Origin: Mesorhizobium neociceri
GTDB taxonomy: Bacteria; Pseudomonadota; Alphaproteobacteria; Rhizobiales; Rhizobiaceae
Length of the DNA stretch: 56,110 nt
Direction of reading: 5' to 3'
NCBI RefSeq assembly: GCF_013520985.1
Contig: NZ_JACDTY010000030.1
Location: 1 to 56,110, forward strand
The notes below the pieces were generated by a model. It was not told where the DNA came from. It saw only the letters and a list, made by a program, of their open reading frames with translations, and did not search any database. Numbering within the stretch: position 1 is the stretch's first letter; each line of letters opens with the position of its first letter. Shown here in pieces: positions 35,148-44,125 of this stretch. Position numbers and translations under genes: made by a program.

Positions 35148-36815
35148 TCAGACCTTGGCGACGATCTTCATGAAGGCCGGCATGTCATCGCCGAAGCCGA
35201 CCGTGCCGTCATTGTCGTCGCCGCCGCGGTTGTTGCGGGCAGGGCGGCTGTTGTTGGCGCGCTGCGGCCTCGTGTCGCCGCGTTCGGGGGCGCGGTTCTC
35301 GTTGTTGCGATCGGAAACCTTGCGCTCGCTGTTTTCGGAGCGGATCGCTTCCTTGCGCTGACGCCGTTCGCCGATGTCGGCCACCGCGGCTTCGGCTACG
35401 ACCGGCTGTTCTTCGCGCACGGCATCCGCCGGGGCTTCGTCGCTGGGCCTGGCATAGCGCTCGCGTGGCTTGCGCTCGCCGCTGTCTTTGCGATCATGGG
35501 CCTTGCGGTCTTCGTCCTTGCGGCCGGCGCGGCGCGGGGCGCCACGGCCACGGCGGGGCGCTTCGTCCTCACCGCCTTCGCTGGCAACCACCGTCGACAG
35601 GTCGCCGTCATGCCACTCGATCTTGTTGCCGATCAGCCGTTCGATGGCGTCGATGTATTTGGTGTCTGACTTGGTGGCGATGGTGAAGGACTTGCCCGAA
35701 CGTCCGGCGCGGCCGGTGCGGCCGATGCGGTGGACATAGTCCTCGGCGTGGATCGGCACATCGTAGTTGAAGACGTGGCTGACATCGGGGATGTCGAGGC
35801 CGCGCGCGGCGACGTCGGACGCCACGAGATAGCGCAATTTGCCGTCGCGGAAATTGGCCAGCATCTGCATGCGGGCGCGCTGGTCCATGTCGCCATGCAG
35901 CGCACCGGCGTCGAAATCATACTTCAACAGCGAGCGGAACAGTTCCGACACTTCGACCTTGCGGTTGCAGAAGATGATGGCGTTCTTCAGTTCGGCGTCT
36001 TCGGCCTTCATCAGATTACGCAGCGTCTCGCGCTTGTCCCACGGCTTCGAGCCGGACTTGACCAGGCGCTGGATGATGTTGGTGGCAGCGGATGCTGCCT
36101 TGGAAACCTCGACACGCACCGGCGTATGCAGAAATTTTTCGGTGAGCTTGGTGATCTCGGGCGGCATGGTCGCCGAGAAGAACAGCGTCTGCCTTGTGAA
36201 CGGGATCATTTCGCAGATGCGCTCGATATCGGGGATGAAGCCCATGTCGAGCATGCGGTCGGCTTCGTCGATGACGAGGATCTCGACGCCGTTGAGCAAA
36301 AGCTTGCCGCGTTCGCGGTGGTCGAGCAGGCGGCCGGGCGTCGCGATCAGCACATCAGCGCCACGCTCGAGCTTCTTGTCCTGCTCGTCGAAGGAGACGC
36401 CGCCGATCAAGAGCGCAATGTTGAGCTTGTGGTTCTTGCCGTATCGGATGAAATTCTCTTCGACCTGCGCGGCGAGCTCGCGCGTCGGCTCGAGGATCAG
36501 CGTGCGTGGCATGCGCGCGCGGGCCCGGCCTTTTTCGAGGCGGGTCAGCATCGGCAGCACAAAGGAGGCCGTTTTGCCCGTGCCGGTCTGGGCAATGCCC
36601 AGAATATCCTTGCCGAGCAGCGCATGCGGGATGGCGCCGGCCTGGATCGGCGTCGGCTGGGTGTAGCCGGCATCGGTGACTGCGGAAAGCACCTTCGGCG
36701 ACAGGCCGAGGTCTGAAAAGGTCAACGCTTCTGGAGCGGTCGTGGTGTCTGAGGACAAGTGTTGTTGTCTTTGGCTGGTTCGGGGAAGCGCAACGGCATC
36801 CGTCGCGGCAAGCAC
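35148..36815 (-). CDS. DEAD-box RNA helicase (RhlE-like)
   Basis: A protein of up to 555 aa with the full DEAD-box set: the Q-motif region (GYTQPTPIQ), AQTGTGKT, PTREL, DEAD (VIDEADRMLDMGF), SAT, ARGLDIP and HRIGRTGR. A basic, low-complexity C-terminal tail (from about residue 400; many Arg, Asp and Glu) is typical of RhlE-type enzymes that work in the degradosome and in ribosome assembly. The start is uncertain: the GTG at 36815 or a TTG at 36758 that removes 19 residues before SSDTTTAPEAL. The gene lies between the exported protein and nadK. Confidence 0.93.
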   Translation of the reverse strand: MLAATDAVALPRTSQRQQHLSSDTTTAPEALTFSDLGLSPKVLSAVTDAGYTQPTPIQAGAIPHALLGKDILGIAQTGTGKTASFVLPMLTRLEKGRARARMPRTLILEPTRELAAQVEENFIRYGKNHKLNIALLIGGVSFDEQDKKLERGADVLIATPGRLLDHRERGKLLLNGVEILVIDEADRMLDMGFIPDIERICEMIPFTRQTLFFSATMPPEITKLTEKFLHTPVRVEVSKAASAATNIIQRLVKSGSKPWDKRETLRNLMKAEDAELKNAIIFCNRKVEVSELFRSLLKYDFDAGALHGDMDQRARMQMLANFRDGKLRYLVASDVAARGLDIPDVSHVFNYDVPIHAEDYVHRIGRTGRAGRSGKSFTIATKSDTKYIDAIERLIGNKIEWHDGDLSTVVASEGGEDEAPRRGRGAPRRAGRKDEDRKAHDRKDSGERKPRERYARPSDEAPADAVREEQPVVAEAAVADIGERRQRKEAIRSENSERKVSDRNNENRAPERGDTRPQRANNSRPARNNRGGDDNDGTVGFGDDMPAFMKIVAKV

Positions 36816-36950
36816 ATGGTGCCTGCAAGATTGGTATTGCGATTAGGCGCAAGCCCACGATTTGTCAACAGAAACGGGCGGGATTGGCACGATTGTGAAA
36901 ACGTAAGCTTAATCGCGATGCTTAATCAGGTAGTCAATCTTTGCGCCGGC

Positions 36951-37718
36951 TCAATAGCGAAATTGCTCGGCGAGAATGCGTTCGTTCCACGAATGGTTGG
37001 GGTCAAACAGCAGTGTCGCCGTCGCGCTCAGTGATTCCCGGACTGTGACGGAAGCCACCGCCTTGACCTCGGTATGGTCGGCGGCGGCGTTCACCGGCCG
37101 CTTCTCCGGTTCGAGAATATCGAAGCGAACGGTCGCCTTGTTTGACAACAGGGCACCCCGCCAGCGGCGCGGCCGGAACGGGCTGACCGGGGTCAGCGCG
37201 AGCAGCGGCGCGTCGAGCGGCAGGATCGGCCCGTGCGCCGACAGATTGTAGGCGGTGGAACCGGCCGGCGTCGCGATCATCACGCCGTCGCAGTTCAGTT
37301 CCTCGATGCGGACCTGATCATCGACGGTGATGCGGATCTTTGCCGTCTGGTAGGATTGGCGCCACAGCGCCACCTCGTTGATGGCAAGTGCCGAAACCGT
37401 CTCGCCCTCATGCGTCACCGCTAACATCTCCAGCGGGCGGATCGTTTCGGCGACGGCGGCGGCGATGCGCTCGGTGAGGCCGCCGACTCGGTATTCGTTC
37501 ATCAGGAAGCCGATGGTGCCACGGTTCATGCCGTAGACCTTCTTTCCCGTGCTCATGGTGTCGCGCAAGGTCTGCAGCAGGAAGCCGTCGCCGCCCAGCG
37601 CCACAACCACCTCGGCGTCGTCGAACGAAGCCTGGCCATAGCGGGCCGACAGGCTTTCCATCGCCGCCTTGGCATCGGCGGTGTCGGAGGAGACGAAGGC
37701 TAGACTGGCTTTGCTCAT
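36951..37718 (-). CDS. nadK: NAD kinase
   Basis: A 255-aa enzyme that phosphorylates NAD to NADP. The GGDG motif is in VVVALGGDGFLLQTL. The second conserved region NCDGVMIATPAGSTAYNLSAHGPI is complete. The start at 37718 is set by GGGAAG about 6 bp upstream. The C-terminal end ILAEQFRY is short compared with Escherichia coli NadK but usual for alphaproteobacteria. No operon partner is evident. Confidence 0.94.
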   Translation of the reverse strand: MSKASLAFVSSDTADAKAAMESLSARYGQASFDDAEVVVALGGDGFLLQTLRDTMSTGKKVYGMNRGTIGFLMNEYRVGGLTERIAAAVAETIRPLEMLAVTHEGETVSALAINEVALWRQSYQTAKIRITVDDQVRIEELNCDGVMIATPAGSTAYNLSAHGPILPLDAPLLALTPVSPFRPRRWRGALLSNKATVRFDILEPEKRPVNAAADHTEVKAVASVTVRESLSATATLLFDPNHSWNERILAEQFRY

Positions 37719-38161
37719 GACTTCCCGATGGCGGTCGGCGGCGGTTGCGTGGGGTAGCATGGGCAAGCAGTTCTGCAAAGGGAGGCAGCGTCCGGTTCCA
37801 CCACGGCCGCGCCAGCGCAAAAATCGGCTTCTCGCGCTTCATGTCGCCGGTGCGGCGAATGTGATGGTTAAGAGCAAGCTTAAACACTCGTAAAGCCCGA
37901 TCGATCATGTTAGCCGGCAGAGGATGGGTGGCTGGGGGGCTAGCCAGTCGAGACCTGTCTATTGCCGGTGACACGCCTGATTATCGTCTTCCTCATGCTG
38001 GGAAGTTTCGCGCTTCTCTTCGCCGAACTTGTGCGACAGTCCGAGGACATGAGCTCCAGGCCAAGGCCGACGGCCTCACGCTGCGGCGATGCCGGCGTGC
38101 CATGCCCGCAAAACGCTTTGTAGGCTGAAGCCGCAGCCGTTCCGCCGACGGTGATCCACGC
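37719..38161. other. 443-bp gap between nadK and the CHAT gene, mostly unassigned
   Basis: Apart from the possible 51-aa exported peptide at 37968-38123, I see nothing assignable here. The left end presumably holds the nadK promoter on the minus strand. Confidence 0.5.
37968..38123 (+). CDS. Possible 51-aa exported peptide
   Basis: A short reading frame starting at GTG 37968 encodes a hydrophobic N-terminus (LIIVFLMLGSFALLFA) and a basic, Pro-rich tail with two Cys (SRCGDAGVPCPQ). The charge-hydrophobic-polar layout is that of a secreted or membrane-anchored peptide. No good Shine-Dalgarno site precedes the GTG; an internal ATG at 37995 is an alternative. It runs tail-to-tail toward the CHAT gene, which ends 38 bp later. 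Confidence 0.35.
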   Translation: MTRLIIVFLMLGSFALLFAELVRQSEDMSSRPRPTASRCGDAGVPCPQNAL

Positions 38162-41100
38162 TCACTGCGCGACGATCTGAAGATTGGCGTTGCCGTAGAA
38201 TGTGTAGGCGAGATAGGTCGGATCGCCGGTCTGGTAGAATTCTCTGCGTACGTTCTGCAGGATCTCGGCCAGATAGACCGGCCCGTCCTTGATCCGCGTG
38301 CTGATGCCGCCATAGAAATCGGTCGAGAAAGCCGCTGCCGCACGGTCGGTCAGCGGCCACATGCCGCCGATGAAACCTGAGGCGCCACCCGCCAGCACCG
38401 CCGGACCCCAGCCCTGCACGAAGCCGCCGAGCATCTGGGAGCGACCGGTGTCGCAGGCGTTGAAGAAGTAAAACGGATTGCCCTTGCCATGCGCGGCAGC
38501 AATCAGCGCGCGCCATGTATCGGGGTCGAGCGACTGATCGACGAGATCGATGGCAAAGACCGGCCGGCCACTGCTTGGCTGGTTGACTTCGCCATGACCA
38601 GAGAAATGAATGAAACCGGTCGAGACTTCGCCAACCAGTTTTTCGAAGGAGATGAAATCGCCATCGAAGCGGCGGTAGCCGGCGAGCTTGCTCAGCGCCG
38701 CGATTTCGTCCTGCTGGAAGCGTAGCGACTGGTTATCGACGTAGGAGGGCGCGACAGCCGCGACGCCGGTGAAGGTCATGCGGTCGAGCGGGTTGTCGAC
38801 CTGTGAGGCAGTGCTGCGCGGCGCCCAGCGCGCCAGCCGATAGCCCATGCCGAGAAAACCGTCGGCGGTGGAGCCGTCGGCGCTGCGCGGGCGGATCAGT
38901 TCCCAGGGCAGCGTCGGGCTGTTCGACGTGATCTGGATCGAATGCAGCTCGCCTTGGCCACGTAGCGACCAGAACACGTCCTTGAACGCCTTCGGCACAT
39001 AGTCGCGATAGAGCGCATCGCCAAAACCTTCGGCGGCCAGCGTAACAAAGCGTTTTTGCGCGTCAGGATCGCTGCTTGCGGCGGGTTGCTGCAGCGAAAC
39101 CGCGCCGCGCAGGCTCAAGCCGAGCTGGAGCAGACGGCGATATTCAGAGTCCAGCCATGCCGCCATCTCGGGCGGTGTCGAGAATGTATCGGTTACCGGA
39201 CCGGCCAGGTGCGGCGAATGGATGATGATCTGCCCCGAACCCAGCCCGCTCGGATCGTCATAAAGGATGGTCACGTCGAGGTCGGGGACGTCATCGTTGC
39301 CTGTGCCGCCAAGCGTAATATCGCCTGATACCGCAGGTTGCGGCGGCGCCGCGGCCAGCATCAGCATGGCCGGCGCGGCCGAGCGCTCGGCGGTGGCGCT
39401 CGGAGCAGCTGCTTCGACGGGCGCGGTGCGGCGAACAGTAACGGACCGCGACGCCGATCCCAGGAACCTCCCGGCGCTGTAGATGCGCGCGATGAACTGG
39501 GCCGGCTTGCTGTCCTTGGTAATCGGCCGCGCCTTGACGTCGAAGCGGACGAAGTCGCTGTCGCCCTGGCGGTAGAGGGTCGTGTGCCGGCTCCATTTGC
39601 CGCCATCGGTGAGATCGAATCCGCTGGCGAACAGATCGATGTCGATCGGCCACTGCTCGGCTCCCGCCGGCATCGCCATGGCCAAGGCGCCATCTTCTGT
39701 CACGGACGAACCCGGCGCTGCCTTCACCTTCACTTCGGGCGTCAATTGCTCTTCAGTCAGGGCGATCGAAACAGTCACCGTTTCGCCGGCGACAATCTCA
39801 TCCGGCGCATCAATGGTCGGATGGCGCACGACTTCGACAGCATCAGTCTCGGGATGCTGAAGGGCTGGCGAGCCGCCGGAGGGAGGGGTTTGCGCCTGGT
39901 CGACGGGAGGTGGCGCTGGCTTCGGTGGCGCCTCCACCTCCGACGGGCTTTTGGTGTCGGTTGGGGGTGGCGGGGCCGGCGATGTCATGCCGTCCTCGGG
40001 AACAACCTCTGTCTGATCGGAGGGAGGCGCTTCGGTGGTGGGAGGCGGTTCGGCGCCGGTGGCGTCGCCATCCTTCGGATAGGTTTCGCCAAGATTGTTC
40101 TGCGCCGCGGCCGCTGCCTCCTGACGCTTCTTTTCCTCTTCGTATCGTTCTCGAGCCTGCGCCTCCTGCAGCTGGCGCTGCGCTCCCTGGCGTTTGTATT
40201 CCTCGTATTGGGCAGCCTCATCGGCGCTGTTGCCCGCCCAGGCGTCGGGATTTCCTGAGCCCGGCGCAACGTCCATCGGAGGCTGCTCCTGGCTGCTGCC
40301 ATCGGAGCCGCCGGAGCCGTACTCGCTGCCGGCAGGCTCAGAACCGTCACTCCCGGAGATATAGCCGCCCGGCGGAAGGTCGTAGCCGCTGCCACTGCTT
40401 TCCATCGGCGGCGCCGGTTGTGGCACAGGCGGCAGCGGCGGCGCCTCGGTCGGCGCCGGTGCTGCGCCGGCCGACTGGTCGGGCGTCAGCACGAAGGCGG
40501 TGTCTGCCGAACGGCCATACGCAACCCACGGCCACTGCTCACCGAATGTCTTTTCGAAAATGGTTTGCCTGACCGAGGCGAGAATGGTGCGGATGTCCGC
40601 GCCTCGCCTGACCAGTGCAGCGGTGAGTGCATCGGCAAACACCGTCACGGGTCGGGCTTCGTCCAGCGCAACGCTTCTGGGTTTGGCGGAAAGCGCAACG
40701 ATGGCGTGGGTGAGGGGATCGACCTCCGCCAGACCCTGCATCACGCCTGAAGTAGGGTTGTGGCCATCGCCGGGATTGTCGAGAAGAACCACTTTCAATG
40801 TCGGGGTTGCCTCGAGCGCCTGCATAAACAGATCGAGGGGCAATGCCGTCTGGTCGACCGCTTCCTTTGAATCGATCCGTGTGCCGCGCGTCAGCAGATA
40901 GTTCCTGTCATTGGCCTGCACGGTGTGGCCGACATAGTAGAAGATGCCAACGGACTCCGGATCGGCCAGGGATTTGGCGAAGTCATACATGGCGCGCGCG
41001 ACATCGGCGCGGTCGCCATCGGACACCTGCCGGACAGTGAAACCAAGCGATCGTAGCGTCGCTGCAACGAGCTCGGCACTGAGTTCGGCGTTGGCGATGG

Positions 41101-41215
41101 CTTGTGAGCCCTCATAGGCCGGATTGGCGACAACCAGCGCTATCCGCTCTTCGCCGCGCGCGGCGGAGAAGAGCGCCATGGACATTAGCACCACGACCGC
41201 CAGAAAAAGGCGCAT
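38162..41215 (-). CDS. Exported caspase-like/CHAT double-domain protein
   Basis: A 1017-aa protein. The ATG at 41215 is preceded by GGGCAGGG and starts a signal peptide (hydrophobic to about residue 19), so it should be exported. Residues 24 to about 260 have the fold pattern of a C14 caspase-like domain (ERIALVVANPAYEGS; GIFYYVGHTVQ with His97), but the usual LDxC site reads LDNPG (145-149), so the catalytic Cys is missing. A Pro/Gly/Ser-rich linker with an Arg/Glu-rich coiled-coil stretch (about 330-395) and a beta-rich middle (about 480-610) follow. The C-terminal CHAT domain (about 760-1017) has His874 (SGHGE) and Cys921 (NACDTG). The substrate is unknown. Confidence 0.88.
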   Translation of the reverse strand: MRLFLAVVVLMSMALFSAARGEERIALVVANPAYEGSQAIANAELSAELVAATLRSLGFTVRQVSDGDRADVARAMYDFAKSLADPESVGIFYYVGHTVQANDRNYLLTRGTRIDSKEAVDQTALPLDLFMQALEATPTLKVVLLDNPGDGHNPTSGVMQGLAEVDPLTHAIVALSAKPRSVALDEARPVTVFADALTAALVRRGADIRTILASVRQTIFEKTFGEQWPWVAYGRSADTAFVLTPDQSAGAAPAPTEAPPLPPVPQPAPPMESSGSGYDLPPGGYISGSDGSEPAGSEYGSGGSDGSSQEQPPMDVAPGSGNPDAWAGNSADEAAQYEEYKRQGAQRQLQEAQARERYEEEKKRQEAAAAAQNNLGETYPKDGDATGAEPPPTTEAPPSDQTEVVPEDGMTSPAPPPPTDTKSPSEVEAPPKPAPPPVDQAQTPPSGGSPALQHPETDAVEVVRHPTIDAPDEIVAGETVTVSIALTEEQLTPEVKVKAAPGSSVTEDGALAMAMPAGAEQWPIDIDLFASGFDLTDGGKWSRHTTLYRQGDSDFVRFDVKARPITKDSKPAQFIARIYSAGRFLGSASRSVTVRRTAPVEAAAPSATAERSAAPAMLMLAAAPPQPAVSGDITLGGTGNDDVPDLDVTILYDDPSGLGSGQIIIHSPHLAGPVTDTFSTPPEMAAWLDSEYRRLLQLGLSLRGAVSLQQPAASSDPDAQKRFVTLAAEGFGDALYRDYVPKAFKDVFWSLRGQGELHSIQITSNSPTLPWELIRPRSADGSTADGFLGMGYRLARWAPRSTASQVDNPLDRMTFTGVAAVAPSYVDNQSLRFQQDEIAALSKLAGYRRFDGDFISFEKLVGEVSTGFIHFSGHGEVNQPSSGRPVFAIDLVDQSLDPDTWRALIAAAHGKGNPFYFFNACDTGRSQMLGGFVQGWGPAVLAGGASGFIGGMWPLTDRAAAAFSTDFYGGISTRIKDGPVYLAEILQNVRREFYQTGDPTYLAYTFYGNANLQIVAQ

Positions 41216-41338
41216 GACCCTGCCCAAGTCTTGCAGGCCGCTGCGCGTACGCCACGGCTTGCCCCAATTCATCAATGGCCCCGACCTTGACCATATCATG
41301 TCAGTCTCGCCGGCGCACTGTCGGTGCCGACGCGTAGT

Positions 41339-41395
41339 TATGTCCGTAAAAAGATATTGACTGTATGTTTAGTAATTAATACCGTTGCGGACATA
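41339..41395. promoter_or_regulatory. Separated inverted repeat TATGTCCG/CGGACATA in a divergent promoter region
   Basis: Perfect 8-bp arms (41339-41346 and 41388-41395) flank an AT-rich core containing TTGACT (41357-41362). The region lies between the CHAT gene and the binding-protein gene. It is a candidate operator, perhaps for the TetR regulator at the end of the plus-strand unit. Confidence 0.5.
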
Positions 41396-41501
41396 CCGAG
41401 TTGGTCAGCCGGCATCCGCCGGTGAATGGCCACCAGGACGAAGGGAACATACGGACTCGAGGCGGCAATCCCGCCGGTCCCGACAATGGGAGACAATAAG
41501 C

Positions 41502-42530
41502 ATGCACCTGAAATCGACCGCGACGGCGCTCGCGCTGCTGGCCATGACTGGCATTGCCCGCGCCGATGGCGAACTCCAAATCTACAATTGGGGCAACTAC
41601 ACCAGCCCGGACCTGATCAAGAAGTTCGAGGAGACCTACAAGGTCAAGGTCACCGTCACCGACTACGATTCCAATGACACCGCTTTGGCCAAGGTCCGCC
41701 AGGGCGCTTCCGGCTATGACATCGTCGTGCCCTCGGCCAGTGTCATGCCGATCTGGATCAGCGAAGGCCTGCTGCTGGAAACCGATCCCAACACGATGGA
41801 GAATTTCAAAAACGTCGATCCGAAATGGGTCGATGTGCCCTTCGATCCCGGCCGCAAATACTCAGTGCCGTGGCAATGGGGCACGACCGGCATCTCGGTC
41901 AACAAATCGGTCTATGCGGGCGACCCGAACACCTCGGCGCTTTTCCTCGACCCGCCGCCGGAGCTCGTCGGCAAGATCAATGTCGTGCCCGAAATGGGAG
42001 ACATCATGTTCCTCGCCATCACCTATGAGGGCGGCAAGTATTGCACCGACGACAAGGCGCTGCTGAAGAAGGTTCATGACAAGCTGGTCGAGGCGAAAGC
42101 GAAATGGCTGTCGCTCGATTACGCTGCCGTCGACGGCCTGGGCCGGGGCGACATTGCCGCCGGCGTCAACTGGAACGGCATATCACTGCGCCAACGGCTG
42201 CAAAACGACAAGATCGTCTACGGCTATCCCAAAGAGGGCTTTCCGATCTGGATGGACAATGTCGCGGTGCTCAAGGACGCCAAGAATGTCGAGAACGCCA
42301 AGCTCTTCCAGAATTTCATCATGGACCCGAAGAACGCCGCGCTGGTTTCGGCCTTCGCCCGCTACGCCAATGGCATCAAGGGCTCCGAGGCTTTTCTGCC
42401 GGCCGACATGAAGGGCGCGCCCGAAGTGGATGTTCCGGCCGAGTTTGCCGACAAGGGCCAGTTCATGCCGGCCTGTCCGGCCGACGTCCAGGCGCTCTAC
42501 ACCAGGATCTGGACCGACCTGCAGAAATAG
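41502..42530 (+). CDS. Periplasmic polyamine-type substrate-binding protein (PotD-like)
   Basis: A 342-aa binding protein. The start at 41502 is set by GGGAG 10 bp upstream and a signal peptide ending IARADG (about residue 20). The mature part starts LQIYNWGNYTSPDLIKKFEETY, the typical pattern of spermidine/putrescine-binding proteins, and continues GYDIVVPSASVMPIWISEGLL. No permease or ATPase gene adjoins it; instead an amidase and a TetR regulator follow. It may serve a transporter encoded elsewhere or act as a sensor. Confidence 0.9.
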   Translation: MHLKSTATALALLAMTGIARADGELQIYNWGNYTSPDLIKKFEETYKVKVTVTDYDSNDTALAKVRQGASGYDIVVPSASVMPIWISEGLLLETDPNTMENFKNVDPKWVDVPFDPGRKYSVPWQWGTTGISVNKSVYAGDPNTSALFLDPPPELVGKINVVPEMGDIMFLAITYEGGKYCTDDKALLKKVHDKLVEAKAKWLSLDYAAVDGLGRGDIAAGVNWNGISLRQRLQNDKIVYGYPKEGFPIWMDNVAVLKDAKNVENAKLFQNFIMDPKNAALVSAFARYANGIKGSEAFLPADMKGAPEVDVPAEFADKGQFMPACPADVQALYTRIWTDLQK

Positions 42531-42634
42531 CGGCGACCCCAGACGAACCTGACCAACAAACATCGGGCCGCGCATCGCGGCCCGGCCATCCCTTCATGCC
42601 AGATGCGCGGTCTAGCCGCCGCGGGAGATTTTTG

Positions 42635-44062
42635 ATGTCCGATCTCGACCTTTGCTACATGCCAGCCAGCGAGGCCTTGCGGCTGTTCAAGGCGAAGAAA
42701 CTTTCGCCTGTGGAGTTGATGCAGGCGACCATCGATCGCGCCGAAGCGACCAAGGCGACGATCAACTGCCTCACCTTCACGCATTTCGACGAGGCGATGA
42801 CTCTCGCCAGAAAAGCCGAGGCGAAATACGCCAAGGGCGCCAGGACCGGCGCGCTCGAGGGCCTGCCGATCGGCATCAAGGATGAGAGCTACATCAAGGG
42901 CAAGCCGACATCGCATGGCTCGCTGCTGTCGAAGGACGCCATTGGCGGCCATACCTCGACGATGAACGAGCGCATCATGAAGGCAGGCGGCATCGTGCAC
43001 GCCCGGACGGCAACGCCCGAATTCAGCTGCGCCGGCTATACCTGGTCGAAGCGCTGGGGCGTGACGCGCAACCCCTGGAATACCGACTTTACGCCGGGCG
43101 GGTCGTCGGGCGGTTCGGCGGCAACGCTGGCGTCCGGCACATCGTCGATCGCCACCGGCTCGGACATTGCCGGCTCGATCCGTATCCCCGCATCGGCCTG
43201 CGGCCTGGTCGGCTTCAAGCCGCCTTACGGCCGCAACCCGGACGAGCCGCCCTTTAACCTCGATTTCTATTGCCACACCGGGCCGCTCGCCCGAAACGTG
43301 GGGGATGCGATCCTGCTGCAGAACGTCATGGCCGGACCGAGCCCGCTCGACATCGCCACGCTGCGCCCAAAGCTGCGCCTGCCGCTCGACTACAAGCCGA
43401 TCAAGGGTTGGAAGATCGCTTTCTCCATGGATCTCGGGTCCTTCGAGGTCGACCCTGAGGTGAGCAAGAACACGCTCGCCGCCTGCGATGTGTTCCGCTC
43501 GCTCGGCGCCACGGTCGAGGAGGTCGATCTCGGCTGGGGCGATGAAGTGCTCAAGGCCGGCATGGCTTACTTGGAGCACCTCTTCGGTGCCTCGCTGGCG
43601 CCTCTGCTCAGAGAGCACGGCAAGGACATGACTAGCTATGCCAGACAGTTCGCCGAGGATGGGCAGAAGTCGAAGGCGACAGATTTTGTCGCGACCCTGG
43701 ACGTGGCGGCCAGGATGTACCAGACGCTGGGGCCGTTGCTGGAAAAATATGACGTGCTGATCTGCCCGACCAATGCACTTTCGGCGGTGCCGGCGGAATT
43801 CGACCAGACCAAAGGCAAGGTCGAGATCAATGGCAAGCAAGTAAACCCGTCGTTGGGCTGGGTGATGACGACGCCGTTCAACATGCTGAGCCGCTGCCCG
43901 GTTCTGTCCGTGCCGTCGGGCCGCGCCACCAATGGCGTGCCGACAGGCATCCAGATTGTCGGCCGCACCTATAGCGACGCCGACGTGTTCCGGGTGGCGA
44001 TGGCCTATGAGACGGCTCGGGGTCAGTGGTATGGAAACGCCGGGACACGCCCGTCGCTCTGA
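42635..44062 (+). CDS. Amidase signature family hydrolase
   Basis: A 475-aa amidase. The Ser-cisSer-Lys triad can be placed at Lys82 (GIKDES), Ser157 (GGSSGGS) and Ser181 (DIAGSIRIP). GGGAG precedes the ATG at 42635. The gene follows the binding-protein gene by 104 bp and precedes the TetR gene by 63 bp, so the three probably form one unit that takes up and hydrolyses an amide or carbamoyl compound. Whether the substrate is a polyamine conjugate is a guess from the neighbour. No GatC partner is nearby. Confidence 0.93.
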   Translation: MSDLDLCYMPASEALRLFKAKKLSPVELMQATIDRAEATKATINCLTFTHFDEAMTLARKAEAKYAKGARTGALEGLPIGIKDESYIKGKPTSHGSLLSKDAIGGHTSTMNERIMKAGGIVHARTATPEFSCAGYTWSKRWGVTRNPWNTDFTPGGSSGGSAATLASGTSSIATGSDIAGSIRIPASACGLVGFKPPYGRNPDEPPFNLDFYCHTGPLARNVGDAILLQNVMAGPSPLDIATLRPKLRLPLDYKPIKGWKIAFSMDLGSFEVDPEVSKNTLAACDVFRSLGATVEEVDLGWGDEVLKAGMAYLEHLFGASLAPLLREHGKDMTSYARQFAEDGQKSKATDFVATLDVAARMYQTLGPLLEKYDVLICPTNALSAVPAEFDQTKGKVEINGKQVNPSLGWVMTTPFNMLSRCPVLSVPSGRATNGVPTGIQIVGRTYSDADVFRVAMAYETARGQWYGNAGTRPSL

Positions 44063-44125
44063 GTCCGCGTGCCCACGCCAAAGCAGCGGCCGGATGTTTC
44101 CGTCGCCGAGGAAGGCCTGACGACA

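Noticed and set aside
38162..41215. CRISPR-linked (Craspase-type) or gasdermin-activating defence protease
   Set aside because: No cas, gasdermin or TPR effector neighbour, and the signal peptide points to export, so a defence role is not supported.
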